Source: Prevotellaceae bacterium (GTDB lineage Bacteria > Bacteroidota > Bacteroidia > Bacteroidales > Paludibacteraceae). From it: a stretch of 5,994 bases of DNA. The position numbers were made by a program, and so were the translations under genes. This document shows positions 1 through 5,860 of the stretch, piece after piece (position 1 is the stretch's first letter; each line of letters opens with the position of its first letter). The stretch covers positions 1-5,994 of the forward strand of contig JAITNR010000167.1 in the NCBI GenBank assembly GCA_031290375.1. The letters are read 5' to 3'. The notes below the pieces were generated by a model. That model was not told where the DNA came from. It saw nothing but the letters and a program-made list of their open reading frames with translations, and did not search any database.

Positions 1-19
1 ATCATATAAAATTATGCTG

Positions 20-50
20 CAAATATACACATAATTATTTAATTATCAAA
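20..50 (-). promoter_or_regulatory. Leftward Bacteroidota-type promoter for a gene beyond the left edge
   Basis: Read on the minus strand, TTTG (positions 50-47) is followed after exactly 19 bases by TATATTTG (27-20). This matches the Bacteroidota -33/-7 consensus TTTG / TAnnTTTG at all fixed positions. Transcription would start at about position 12-15 and run off the left edge, so a divergently transcribed gene probably begins just outside. The match is seen directly; activity is inferred. Confidence 0.6.
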
Positions 51-168
51 ATTTTAACAGCATTTTTTTGCAACAAAATAACACTGCTTCCGAGATTATT
101 TTTGGCAATACATATTTTATTGATTTACAGTAAGTTAATTTTTAGAAGTGCCCTAATGAACAATTGAA

Positions 169-270
169 TGCGGACTTTGCGTGACAGTTGCGTTTGTGTC
201 CGTAGGACTGAATGTGAATAACCGCCCTACCGGGCTGAAATATTTTAATGAATGACGATTCAAGTCCGCA
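169..270. repeat. Palindromic, MITE/REP-like intergenic repeat
   Basis: A perfect 9-bp inverted repeat, TGCGGACTT (169-177) and AAGTCCGCA (262-270), encloses two small hairpins: GTCC-GTA-GGAC (198-208) and GCCC-TACC-GGGC (224-235). The right arm, read on the minus strand (275-260), is GTCATTGCGGACTTGA. It matches 15 of 16 bases of a second palindrome at 1396-1411. Such nested palindromes in an intergenic gap, with a related copy about 1.1 kb away, suggest a dispersed REP- or MITE-like element. No target duplication is obvious. The element lies upstream of the promoter at 318-349, so it is not in the leader of the next gene. Confidence 0.55.
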
Positions 271-317
271 ATGACAGCACTTTTGTTACTTTTTGGGTTA
301 AATATCCGATATTCATT

Positions 318-349
318 TTTGTTCCTAACGTAAAAATTGCGTAACTTTG
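318..349 (+). promoter_or_regulatory. Bacteroidota-type promoter of the serine acetyltransferase gene
   Basis: TTTG (318-321) and TAACTTTG (342-349) are separated by 20 bases, fitting the -33 TTTG / -7 TAnnTTTG consensus of the Bacteroidota housekeeping sigma factor. Transcription would start near 355, giving a leader of about 35 bases before the ATG at 390. The leader shows no Shine-Dalgarno sequence, which is common in this phylum, and no obvious riboswitch. Confidence 0.6.
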
Positions 350-389
350 CAATTGTTTCAATTGATTTAACAAAGCAAAATGAATAATT

Positions 390-1265
390 ATGACACCAAA
401 CTGTTTTAACAAAATTGCAGACATACTCTCACAAAACAAAATTGCAGAATATCAATATGTCACAAATTCCACGCAGTGCTTACCTGATATGGATAGCATT
501 GAAGAATTTATGAACTTAGCTAATTCTATTATCTTTAACGGTTATTTCAAATGCAAAATGGCTGACGAAAACGCAATCTACAATTGCCTTGAGTTACTGT
601 ACAATGTGCTTGCCGAACAGATTTACTACAGTCTTTGTTTTTCAAATAATCAAGACAGCGCAAACAGTACGGCGGCAGAATTTGCAAACGCTTTTATAAA
701 TAAACTGCCCGAAATAAAACGCCTTTTGGCTACAGACGTAAAAGCGGTGTACGATTGCGACCCTGCTGCAACAAGTTTTGGCGAGGTCGTTTTTTGTTAT
801 CCTGCCATTAAGGCTATGTTGCACTACCGCATAGCGCACGAATTACTGTTGTTGCAAATTCCGCTGTTGCCCCGCATTATTACGGAACTTGCACATTCTC
901 AAACAGGTATTGACATTCATCCGGGAGCAACGATAGGCGAATATTTCAGTATCGACCACGGAACGGGCGTAGTAATTGGCGAAACGTGCATCATTGGCAA
1001 CCGCGTGCGTTTGTATCAGGGCGTAACGTTGGGTGCGCGGGGTTTCACCATTGGCGATGAAGGAAAACCGCTGAACGAGCCGCGACACCCTGTAATTGAA
1101 GATAATGTAATTATTTATTCAAATTCTACTATTTTGGGGCGTATCACTATAGGACACGATTCTGTTATCGGCGGAAATATTTGGCAAGTGCAGAGCGTAC
1201 CGCCACATTCGCGCATTATTCAACGGAAAGCTACAACTGCCTTTACTGACGGATTGGGAATTTAG
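390..1265 (+). CDS. cysE: Serine O-acetyltransferase (CysE/EpsC type)
   Basis: This enzyme transfers acetyl from acetyl-CoA to L-serine, making O-acetylserine for cysteine synthase in the cytoplasm. The 291-residue protein is slightly longer than E. coli CysE (273). It has a helical N-terminal half (about 1-165) and a left-handed beta-helix of hexapeptide repeats from about residue 172 (TGIDIHPGATIG, then VVIGETCIIG). The family's active-site DHGTG motif gives Asp189 and His190; the second conserved Arg-His pair is Arg232-His233 in EPRHP. The chain ends in Gly-Ile; in CysE relatives the C-terminal Ile inserts into cysteine synthase to form the cysteine synthase complex, so that interaction is plausible here. 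The ATG at 390 is preferred; an ATG at 380 in another frame gives only nine codons. A promoter lies at 318-349, and no partner cysK or other gene follows closely, so it looks monocistronic. Family assignment is secure; the choice between the names cysE and epsC is a matter of convention. Confidence 0.93.
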   Translation: MTPNCFNKIADILSQNKIAEYQYVTNSTQCLPDMDSIEEFMNLANSIIFNGYFKCKMADENAIYNCLELLYNVLAEQIYYSLCFSNNQDSANSTAAEFANAFINKLPEIKRLLATDVKAVYDCDPAATSFGEVVFCYPAIKAMLHYRIAHELLLLQIPLLPRIITELAHSQTGIDIHPGATIGEYFSIDHGTGVVIGETCIIGNRVRLYQGVTLGARGFTIGDEGKPLNEPRHPVIEDNVIIYSNSTILGRITIGHDSVIGGNIWQVQSVPPHSRIIQRKATTAFTDGLGI

Positions 1266-1395
1266 ATTTCAATTACAAATTTGGGTAACGTAAGAATTTT
1301 TGAAAAAAGTTTGAATGAGTATTTTGAAGCCAAGCAATGAAAAATGTCTCTGGATTGCCCGTTCCTTACAATAACACACTGCTTTTGGACTCCGC

Positions 1396-1436
1396 GTCAT
1401 TGCGGGCTTGACCCGCAATCCCCTGTCTGTAGGGAT
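1396..1436 (+). repeat. Palindromic intergenic repeat, same family as 169-270
   Basis: ATTGCGGG (1399-1406) and CCCGCAAT (1412-1419) form a perfect 8-bp stem around the loop CTTGA. Overlapping its right arm, ATCCC (1418-1422) and GGGAT (1432-1436) can form an alternative 5-bp stem. The first 16 bases match 15 of 16 bases of the minus strand at 275-260. GTCATTGCGGGCTTGACCCGC-like palindromes recur as dispersed repeats between genes in many bacteria. It lies about 130 bases after the acetyltransferase stop and could terminate or stabilise that transcript, but no T-run follows. Confidence 0.6.
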
Positions 1437-1442
1437 TATACT

Positions 1443-1461
1443 TGTTTATTGATAATAAACA
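1443..1461. other. AT-rich perfect inverted repeat
   Basis: TGTTTATT (1443-1450) and AATAAACA (1454-1461) are exact reverse complements around the 3-base centre GAT. The symmetry is that of an operator or a small hairpin. It sits between the palindromic repeat at 1396-1436 and the candidate minus-strand RNA, and no gene starts next to it, so no role can be assigned. Confidence 0.35.
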
Positions 1462-1548
1462 CAATAAAAATCTGCATCATCTGCGTGCTAAAAGCACTTT
1501 TGAGACAACTTTGCATGGACAGGCACAACATTGAGTACTCACAAAAAC

Positions 1549-1745
1549 AAAAAAACGCACTGCCATTTGTTGAGAAAATCCCTGTTAAATCAGGATTTGA
1601 GCGTTTGGGAAACCTTTGTAATCTGCTGTCCATACGGATAGCTCCTAAGAGCTGCAGCCCGCCATCAATTTGCCAACCTGCCCGGTGAATAAAGTCGTTG
1701 TAGAACTTTCCAATCTCAGAACAGTGCGTTTGAAGCATTATTTTC
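1549..1745 (-). ncRNA. Candidate structured small RNA, about 195 nt, possibly 6S-like
   Basis: Read on the minus strand, a good promoter (1781-1751) is followed by about 195 bases with matched ends. AAACGCACTG near the 5' end (1731-1722) is perfectly complementary to CAGTGCGTTT near the 3' end (1562-1553). Just inside, UGAGA (1718-1714) pairs with UCUCA (1575-1571). The 3' arm runs directly into seven T (1555-1549), then G and five more T, as in an intrinsic terminator. Interior hairpins include AGCTC-TTAG-GAGCT (1653-1640) and AATCCTG/CAGGGATT with one bulged base (1597-1577). A long closing stem, loosely paired middle, T-run and length near 190 nt are the outline of 6S RNA, which binds RNA polymerase. 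I cannot confirm family-specific sequence. An overlapping minus-strand frame (ATG at 1738, about 100 codons) is an alternative but runs through the T-tract and looks unlike a protein. The pairing is seen; the RNA identity is inferred. Confidence 0.42.
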
Positions 1746-1750
1746 AAGTG

Positions 1751-1781
1751 CAAAATTACATTAATTTTTTTAATTAACAAA
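1751..1781 (-). promoter_or_regulatory. Leftward Bacteroidota-type promoter of the candidate small RNA
   Basis: On the minus strand TTTG (1781-1778), preceded by a T-run, and TAATTTTG (1758-1751) are separated by 19 bases. All fixed positions of the TTTG / TAnnTTTG consensus are present. Transcription would begin near 1745 and proceed left, away from the PagL-like gene. The site is as good as the one before the acetyltransferase gene, and no confident minus-strand protein gene lies downstream of it. Confidence 0.5.
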
Positions 1782-1888
1782 AAAAAGAAGAAAATTCCGA
1801 AAAATTCACTAAATTCGCATCCTGATTACATGTTCGGTAGATTTATTGGCTTGCAACAAAGAAAGTTAGTACCCAAGAAAAGTTATAA

Positions 1889-3190
1889 ATGCGTAAAATA
1901 TTTTTATTATCTCTGTTATTATCTCTGTTTTTGCCCAATTTGTTGGCTCAATACAAATATTCAATGAGGGCAATTGGTTATGTGGGAAAAATTGTGCCAC
2001 ACTCAAAAAACCTTGACAGCATAGCCACAGGCAACATCTTGGGCGGAGAAATTGCGTTTGAGTGGCAGCCCACAGGCGAACAGCACTGGCAGCAATTTTG
2101 GAACTTCCCAACTGTTGGCTTGGGACTAGTCGGGTTGAATCTGGGTAACAACAACCTGCTCGGAAACGCCTTTGCTGTCTATCCTTATGTGCTTGTGCCT
2201 GTCGTAAATACCAATTATTTCAGGCTGAACTACAAAATAGGTGCAGGGCTTGCATTGGTTACAAAAACTTGGAACGATGCCGACATCTTTCATGATGTAG
2301 ATGCCGCCACCGCCAACTCTGCCATTAGCTCACACTTAAATTTTTATCTCAATACAGGTGCAAATCTGGAGTTCGTTTTGACAGACAAATTTTCGCTCAC
2401 CGCCGATGCAGGCTTTTCTCACATCAGTTGTGGCAGCATACGCAATCCAAACTACGGACTGAATATGCTATATGGACAGGTCGGAATGAAGTACAGCTTT
2501 GCCGATTACCCAAGTTGCAGCCGTTTGATTTACAATCCTGCGTATGAGTTGCCTTTCGATATAGAAGGCAAAGTGGCTGTTTCGGGCGGCTCGCGCGAAA
2601 TTCACTTCAACGACCGCATGAGTTTTTTTGTCGGATCAATACACGCAGGACTCACCTTTGTTCTCAAAAACTGGTACGCTGTTGGCGGAGGGCTTGACTT
2701 CTTTTATGACGGAGCATTTACCAATCGCCCGAATTACAATGAATTATTTACAAGATACAAGATAGATGAAAACCTGTTTTCAAACAAAATTCGCGGCGGA
2801 ATAGCCATCAACAATGAGTTTATTATGGGCAGGATTACAGGACTTTTCGACTTTGGCATCTACCTCTATGACCCGATGCGAAACGCTTATGCCGAACCAC
2901 ACAAGAAGTACGGCTATCACCGTCCGATGTTCTATTCGTATGACATTCAAAAGCAGGACGGCTGGAACTATTTCAGGCTTGGCATAAGATACAGAATTTG
3001 GGATAATTTTATGGCACAGGTGTCGGTCAAAATGCATCTGCAAAAGGCTGAAATGCTGGAGTTTGGCATAGGGTATCTCTTGCCGTTTGCCAGACCAAAA
3101 CACAGTTTGCTCTCAAAGAGTTGGAAGGATTATTACTTTTACCATCACGGACAGAAGGAAGCAACCGCCTATCCCACGCCTTGGAAATAA
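1889..3190 (+). CDS. PagL-like lipid A deacylase / acyloxyacyl hydrolase, outer-membrane beta-barrel
   Basis: The 433-residue product starts with a signal peptide (basic MRK, leucine-rich core, predicted cut after Ala20 before Gln21). The N-terminal half resembles Bacteroidota proteins of the PagL / acyloxyacyl hydrolase family, which remove an acyl chain from lipid A in the outer membrane. The diagnostic motif HISCGSIRNPNYGLN starts at His178: His178 and Ser180 align with the catalytic His126 and Ser128 of Pseudomonas PagL, and Asn188 with oxyanion residue Asn136. The position of catalytic Glu140 is Asn192, and the usual Asn after the Ser is Cys181. Residues after about 210 alternate in beta-barrel fashion, making it much longer than PagL (about 150 mature residues), so a second barrel-like half of unknown role is likely. 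The ATG at 1889 directly precedes the signal peptide. The next gene starts 25 bases after the stop, suggesting co-transcription. Family fairly sure; enzymatic activity unproven. Confidence 0.75.
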   Translation: MRKIFLLSLLLSLFLPNLLAQYKYSMRAIGYVGKIVPHSKNLDSIATGNILGGEIAFEWQPTGEQHWQQFWNFPTVGLGLVGLNLGNNNLLGNAFAVYPYVLVPVVNTNYFRLNYKIGAGLALVTKTWNDADIFHDVDAATANSAISSHLNFYLNTGANLEFVLTDKFSLTADAGFSHISCGSIRNPNYGLNMLYGQVGMKYSFADYPSCSRLIYNPAYELPFDIEGKVAVSGGSREIHFNDRMSFFVGSIHAGLTFVLKNWYAVGGGLDFFYDGAFTNRPNYNELFTRYKIDENLFSNKIRGGIAINNEFIMGRITGLFDFGIYLYDPMRNAYAEPHKKYGYHRPMFYSYDIQKQDGWNYFRLGIRYRIWDNFMAQVSVKMHLQKAEMLEFGIGYLLPFARPKHSLLSKSWKDYYFYHHGQKEATAYPTPWK

Positions 3191-3215
3191 ATGCAGAAAT
3201 ATAAATATATAATTG

Positions 3216-5072
3216 ATGAAAAAAAATCTGTTGTTAATCGGTTGCCTTATCGTTCTCGGATTGTCGGCTCAAAGCCAGCTAAGTACAAGCAATACGAAAG
3301 CGGTCAAGGCATACAAGAAAGCACTTACTCAATATGCCAACAGAGCGGATATTGTAAAACGAGTGAAAAAAGTAATTAAAATAGACCCCAAGTTTGTAGA
3401 GCCGTATTGGGTGGTTGCCGAACTCAGCGGTTACAAAGATGCTATTGAAATTCTTCAACTTGCGATAAAAAACAAAACCCGCATGACAGACCAAACCCGC
3501 ATGATGCTTGCCGGTCTATATTACAAGGCAGGTGAGTACAGCAATGCAATTGGTGAAATTCAATTGATTGATGATAATAATCCACAAAAACAGGGACTTT
3601 TGAATGATTATCAAAAAATAATCGGACTTTTTAGGGATACAGTGCCTTTTGAACCGAAAAACTTGATTTATGCAAACACCAATTATGATGAATACTTCCC
3701 TTCAGTTACCGCAGATGATAAAATTCTCTCCGTTACAACTTCCCTGAAATATGGGACTTACGGTGAACAGGAGGATATGGCTTACAGCAGGCAGGTTAAT
3801 GGAAATTGGATGCCTTTTTTGCCGATTGATGAGCTGAATACAGCCAACAACGAAGGCTCTCAAACTATTTCAGCAGACGGCAGGTATATGTTTTTTGTGG
3901 GCTGCAACCGCCCGGACGGGTTGGGCAGTTGCGACATCTATTACAGCATCAACACCAATGGCTCTTGGGGATACCCGATTAATCCGCGTTCTCCGCTCAA
4001 TTCGTCCGAATGGGAAACCAATCCCTCGCTCTCTCCCGCAGGCAACGAGTTGTTTTTTGCCACCAACAGAAAGGGGCTAAACAGTGGCAGCGATATTTGG
4101 CATTGCGATGTTGAAATTATGGAAAACGGACTGCTGAAATTTTCAAATCCAAGACCGCTAAGTAATCTGATTAACACCGCTAAAACCGAATATGCCCCAT
4201 TTATTCATTCCGACAATCAGACTTTGTATTTTCTCTCTGACGGACACCCCGGTTTTGGAGGTGCAGACATCTTTGTCTCAAGAAAAGATGAAAATGGCGT
4301 ATGGGGAATACCAAAAAATCTTGGTTACCCGATTAACACTAAGGATAATGTATATGGGTTCACCGTTAATGGTGCAGGCAACAAGGGGTATATTTCGCTC
4401 AAAAATACGGAAAATCCTCAAAGGGGACTTGACATTTACGAGTTTGAACTTTATCCCGAAATCCGTCCGAGAACAATGACATATATAGTGGGCAATGTGT
4501 ATGATGCAGATACCCAAAAGCCGCTTGGAGCCACTGTGGAAACATTTGATTATAACTCGCAAAAAACTATCGCCGAGTCTGTTTCTGACATACAAATAGG
4601 TGAATTTACCACCTTTTTGCCAGACACGGGGCAATATGGATTGAATATCAGAAAGTCAGGCTATCTGTTTTATTCCTCAAAATTAGAAAAGTCAAAAGAG
4701 AAGTTGAAAGTCTATCTTCAACCGATTAAATCAGGCAAAAGTATTGTTTTGAACAATATTTTCTTTGATTTCAATTCTTCGGATTTAGACCCCAAATCTG
4801 AAAAAGAAATATCCCGTCTTACCGATTTTCTGAATAAAAACAGCAATGTAAAAGTAATGATAGTAGGACATACCGACAATGTCGGCAGTTACGTTTTCAA
4901 CAAAAATCTTAGCGAAAAACGTGCTGAGGCTGTAGTTAATGCTCTCATTGACAGAGGAATATTAAAAGACAGGTTGTCTTCCAAAGGAATGGGTGCTACA
5001 CAATCTGTCGCCCCCAACGACACTGAGGAAGGCAGAGCGAAAAACAGAAGAGTCGAATCGGAGATACTTTAA
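3216..5072 (+). CDS. TPR-PD40 propeller-CRD-OmpA envelope protein, PorE-like
   Basis: This 618-residue secreted protein has the domain order of PorE (PG1058 of Porphyromonas gingivalis), a periplasmic type IX secretion component: a signal peptide (cut near AQS|Q, residue 20); TPR-like helices (about 28-145); a propeller with five PD40-like blades beginning near residues 160, 214, 268, 326 and 379, several ending in a D-I-[YWF] strand (for example CDIYYS, SDIWHC, ADIFVS); a carboxypeptidase-regulatory-like beta-sandwich (about 422-505); and a C-terminal OmpA domain (about 510-618). In the OmpA domain GHTDNVGS gives Asp554, and Arg569 lies 15 residues later in LSEKRAEAV. These are the Asp/Arg pair that grips diaminopimelate in peptidoglycan, so it should anchor a complex to the cell wall. 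I chose the ATG at 3216 over a TTG at 3213 because MKKN starts a standard signal peptide. Bacteroidota carry many paralogues of this architecture, often beside porP/sprF genes. Here the neighbour is PagL-like instead, so PorE orthology is uncertain. Confidence 0.82.
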   Translation: MKKNLLLIGCLIVLGLSAQSQLSTSNTKAVKAYKKALTQYANRADIVKRVKKVIKIDPKFVEPYWVVAELSGYKDAIEILQLAIKNKTRMTDQTRMMLAGLYYKAGEYSNAIGEIQLIDDNNPQKQGLLNDYQKIIGLFRDTVPFEPKNLIYANTNYDEYFPSVTADDKILSVTTSLKYGTYGEQEDMAYSRQVNGNWMPFLPIDELNTANNEGSQTISADGRYMFFVGCNRPDGLGSCDIYYSINTNGSWGYPINPRSPLNSSEWETNPSLSPAGNELFFATNRKGLNSGSDIWHCDVEIMENGLLKFSNPRPLSNLINTAKTEYAPFIHSDNQTLYFLSDGHPGFGGADIFVSRKDENGVWGIPKNLGYPINTKDNVYGFTVNGAGNKGYISLKNTENPQRGLDIYEFELYPEIRPRTMTYIVGNVYDADTQKPLGATVETFDYNSQKTIAESVSDIQIGEFTTFLPDTGQYGLNIRKSGYLFYSSKLEKSKEKLKVYLQPIKSGKSIVLNNIFFDFNSSDLDPKSEKEISRLTDFLNKNSNVKVMIVGHTDNVGSYVFNKNLSEKRAEAVVNALIDRGILKDRLSSKGMGATQSVAPNDTEEGRAKNRRVESEIL

Positions 5073-5173
5073 TTGTTTTTTGCAGATATAAAAAAAGACT
5101 ATGTATCACATTTATTGTCAGAAATCAGACACAAAAAGGAAATGAAATAATCGTTGCCGAAAAGAATGAAATC

Positions 5174-5533
5174 ATGGTGCAAACAAAAGCAGTCAGAGAT
5201 TCTATCAATTTGGATATTGTCTTTTGGGATGAATACGGGCAAGATTATCATCTGTTTAAAAACTGTAGCAATGTATCGGGTAATACAGAAAGTACGGTAG
5301 AACAATCTTTTGAACAGAATAAAAAACAACTTTGCGAAGGATGTAAAAACAACGTGGCAAAATATAAAGAATACAGAAAAAATGCGAGAGATTATTATAA
5401 TTCTGCAATAGACCTGCAAGACGAAAAATACTATAATCGTGCTTTTGAGTATTGTGATTCCTTGCTGATGATGCGTCCCGATAACAAAAGAATCAATGAT
5501 ATTAAACAGGAAATAGAAACAAGGAGAAAATGA
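5174..5533 (+). CDS. Small protein with His/Cys motif and TPR-like tail
   Basis: Function is unknown. The 119-residue product has no signal peptide. Residues about 14-60 contain Tyr25-His26, Cys31, Cys54 and Cys57 (YH, four residues, C, then C-x2-C in LCEGCKN). This spacing resembles a short His/Cys module of the pattern YHxxxC...CxxC found at the ends of various bacterial secreted or envelope proteins; metal binding is plausible but not shown. Residues about 70-115 form an amphipathic TPR-like helical pair (ARDYYNSAIDLQD onward). The stop overlaps the start of the next gene in ATGA, so the two are translationally linked. The frame stays open upstream to 5027, inside the end of the previous gene, without another standard start codon. 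The ATG at 5174 is therefore either the real start or the gene has lost its 5' end, including an export signal. Confidence 0.6.
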   Translation: MVQTKAVRDSINLDIVFWDEYGQDYHLFKNCSNVSGNTESTVEQSFEQNKKQLCEGCKNNVAKYKEYRKNARDYYNSAIDLQDEKYYNRAFEYCDSLLMMRPDNKRINDIKQEIETRRK

Positions 5534-5775
5534 AAAAACTATCATTATTAATAACAATTGTTTTCAGCACTCATTGCGCTTGGGCACAAGTTTGTAATGA
5601 ATTGCTCAAAGATGGAATTGCAAAATACAATGCAGGAAAATATGCGGAAGCAAAGACCTATTTCAATAAAGGATTATCGCAGAAATGCGACAATGCCAAT
5701 TTTCAGGAATGGATAGAGAAGTGTAATAAAATGATAGGAAAATCACTCCTGACCTCATCACTTTTTTTCATTTGA
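5530..5775 (+). CDS. Short secreted TPR protein, 3' end probably cut by an insertion sequence
   Basis: The 81-residue product begins with a clear signal peptide (MKKLSLLITIVFS, cut after AWA, residue 19, before Gln20). It then carries one TPR-like repeat (about 23-54, including AKYNAGKYAEAKTYF). A Cys-rich continuation (Cys22, Cys54 and Cys65) resembles the N-terminal modules of longer Bacteroidota TPR proteins. AAGGAG (5521-5526) three bases before the ATG is a good ribosome-binding site, and the start overlaps the previous stop by four bases. After KMIGK (about residue 71) the sequence turns into a short hydrophobic tail without TPR character and stops. An insertion-sequence transposase starts 86 bases later. 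I infer that the original gene was longer and was interrupted near base 5745. Whether the remnant is expressed or folds is unknown. Confidence 0.65.
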   Translation: MKKLSLLITIVFSTHCAWAQVCNELLKDGIAKYNAGKYAEAKTYFNKGLSQKCDNANFQEWIEKCNKMIGKSLLTSSLFFI

Positions 5776-5814
5776 TTTTGTAATCATCTAATATACATTA
5801 CATTATGATTTTTT

Positions 5815-5834
5815 GGACACCGTTTTGGGTGTCC
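5815..5834. other. Perfect 7-bp hairpin upstream of the transposase
   Basis: GGACACC (5815-5821) and GGTGTCC (5828-5834) are exact reverse complements around the 6-base loop GTTTTG. A six-T run precedes it on the plus strand, but no T-run follows on either strand, so it is not a standard intrinsic terminator. The candidate -33 box of the transposase promoter (TTTG, 5824-5827) lies within the loop. Many insertion sequences use such structures to limit read-in transcription and transposase synthesis; that role here is inferred. Confidence 0.5.
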
Positions 5835-5857
5835 CGGATAAAAATTGAGTATCTTTG
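5824..5857 (+). promoter_or_regulatory. Bacteroidota-type promoter of the transposase, start codon almost at the transcription start
   Basis: TTTG (5824-5827) and TATCTTTG (5850-5857) are 22 bases apart, within the tolerated spacing of the Bacteroidota consensus. The transposase ATG follows only three bases after the -7 box (5861), so the message would be leaderless or nearly so. The -33 box lies in the loop of the 5815-5834 hairpin. Confidence 0.5.
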
Positions 5858-5860
5858 CGT

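Larger units (their letters stand above)
1266..1888. other. Long intergenic region without a convincing protein gene
   Basis: These 623 bases between the acetyltransferase and the PagL-like gene contain open frames on both strands (1344-1688 plus, 1436-1780 minus) that overlap each other and resemble no family I know. What can be supported is a palindromic repeat (1396-1436), an AT-rich inverted repeat (1443-1461), a small hairpin GTGCT-AAA-AGCAC followed by four T (1485-1501), and a minus-strand candidate RNA with its promoter (1549-1781). Upstream of 1889 the only -7-like site is TAAATTCG (1811-1818, one mismatch), with no -33 box at the right distance, so the promoter of the downstream cluster is not clearly identified. 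Confidence 0.6.

Noticed and set aside
1533..1540. Perfect 8-base palindrome GAGTACTC
   Set aside because: Too short to mean anything alone; it lies just beyond the T-run of the candidate RNA and has no partner copy.
1344..1688. 114-codon plus-strand open frame
   Set aside because: It reads through the dispersed palindromic repeat (the familiar HCGLDPQSP translation of that repeat) and antisense to the candidate RNA; no start context, no recognisable family.
1436..1780. 114-codon minus-strand open frame (or about 100 codons from 1738)
   Set aside because: It follows a good promoter, but it passes through the complementary RNA ends and T-run and its residues resemble no family; the RNA explanation fits better. 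Kept open as an alternative in the RNA entry.
3213..3215. TTG as start of the OmpA-type gene
   Set aside because: The ATG at 3216 is immediately downstream in frame and gives a standard MKKN signal peptide.
3237..3248. Possible lipoprotein box L-I-G-C in the OmpA-type protein
   Set aside because: The Cys is at residue 10, leaving too short a hydrophobic core before it; the cut after AQS at residue 20 is more plausible, so I do not call a lipoprotein.
3191..3379. 62-codon open frame starting right after the PagL-like stop
   Set aside because: It overlaps the well-supported OmpA-type gene in another frame and has no recognisable features.
5099..5557. 152-codon minus-strand open frame
   Set aside because: It is antisense to the two downstream genes, rich in Phe/Ile as expected from complementing A-rich coding DNA, and has no family features.
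5815..5834. Intrinsic terminator
   Set aside because: The hairpin is perfect, but neither strand has a T-run after it.
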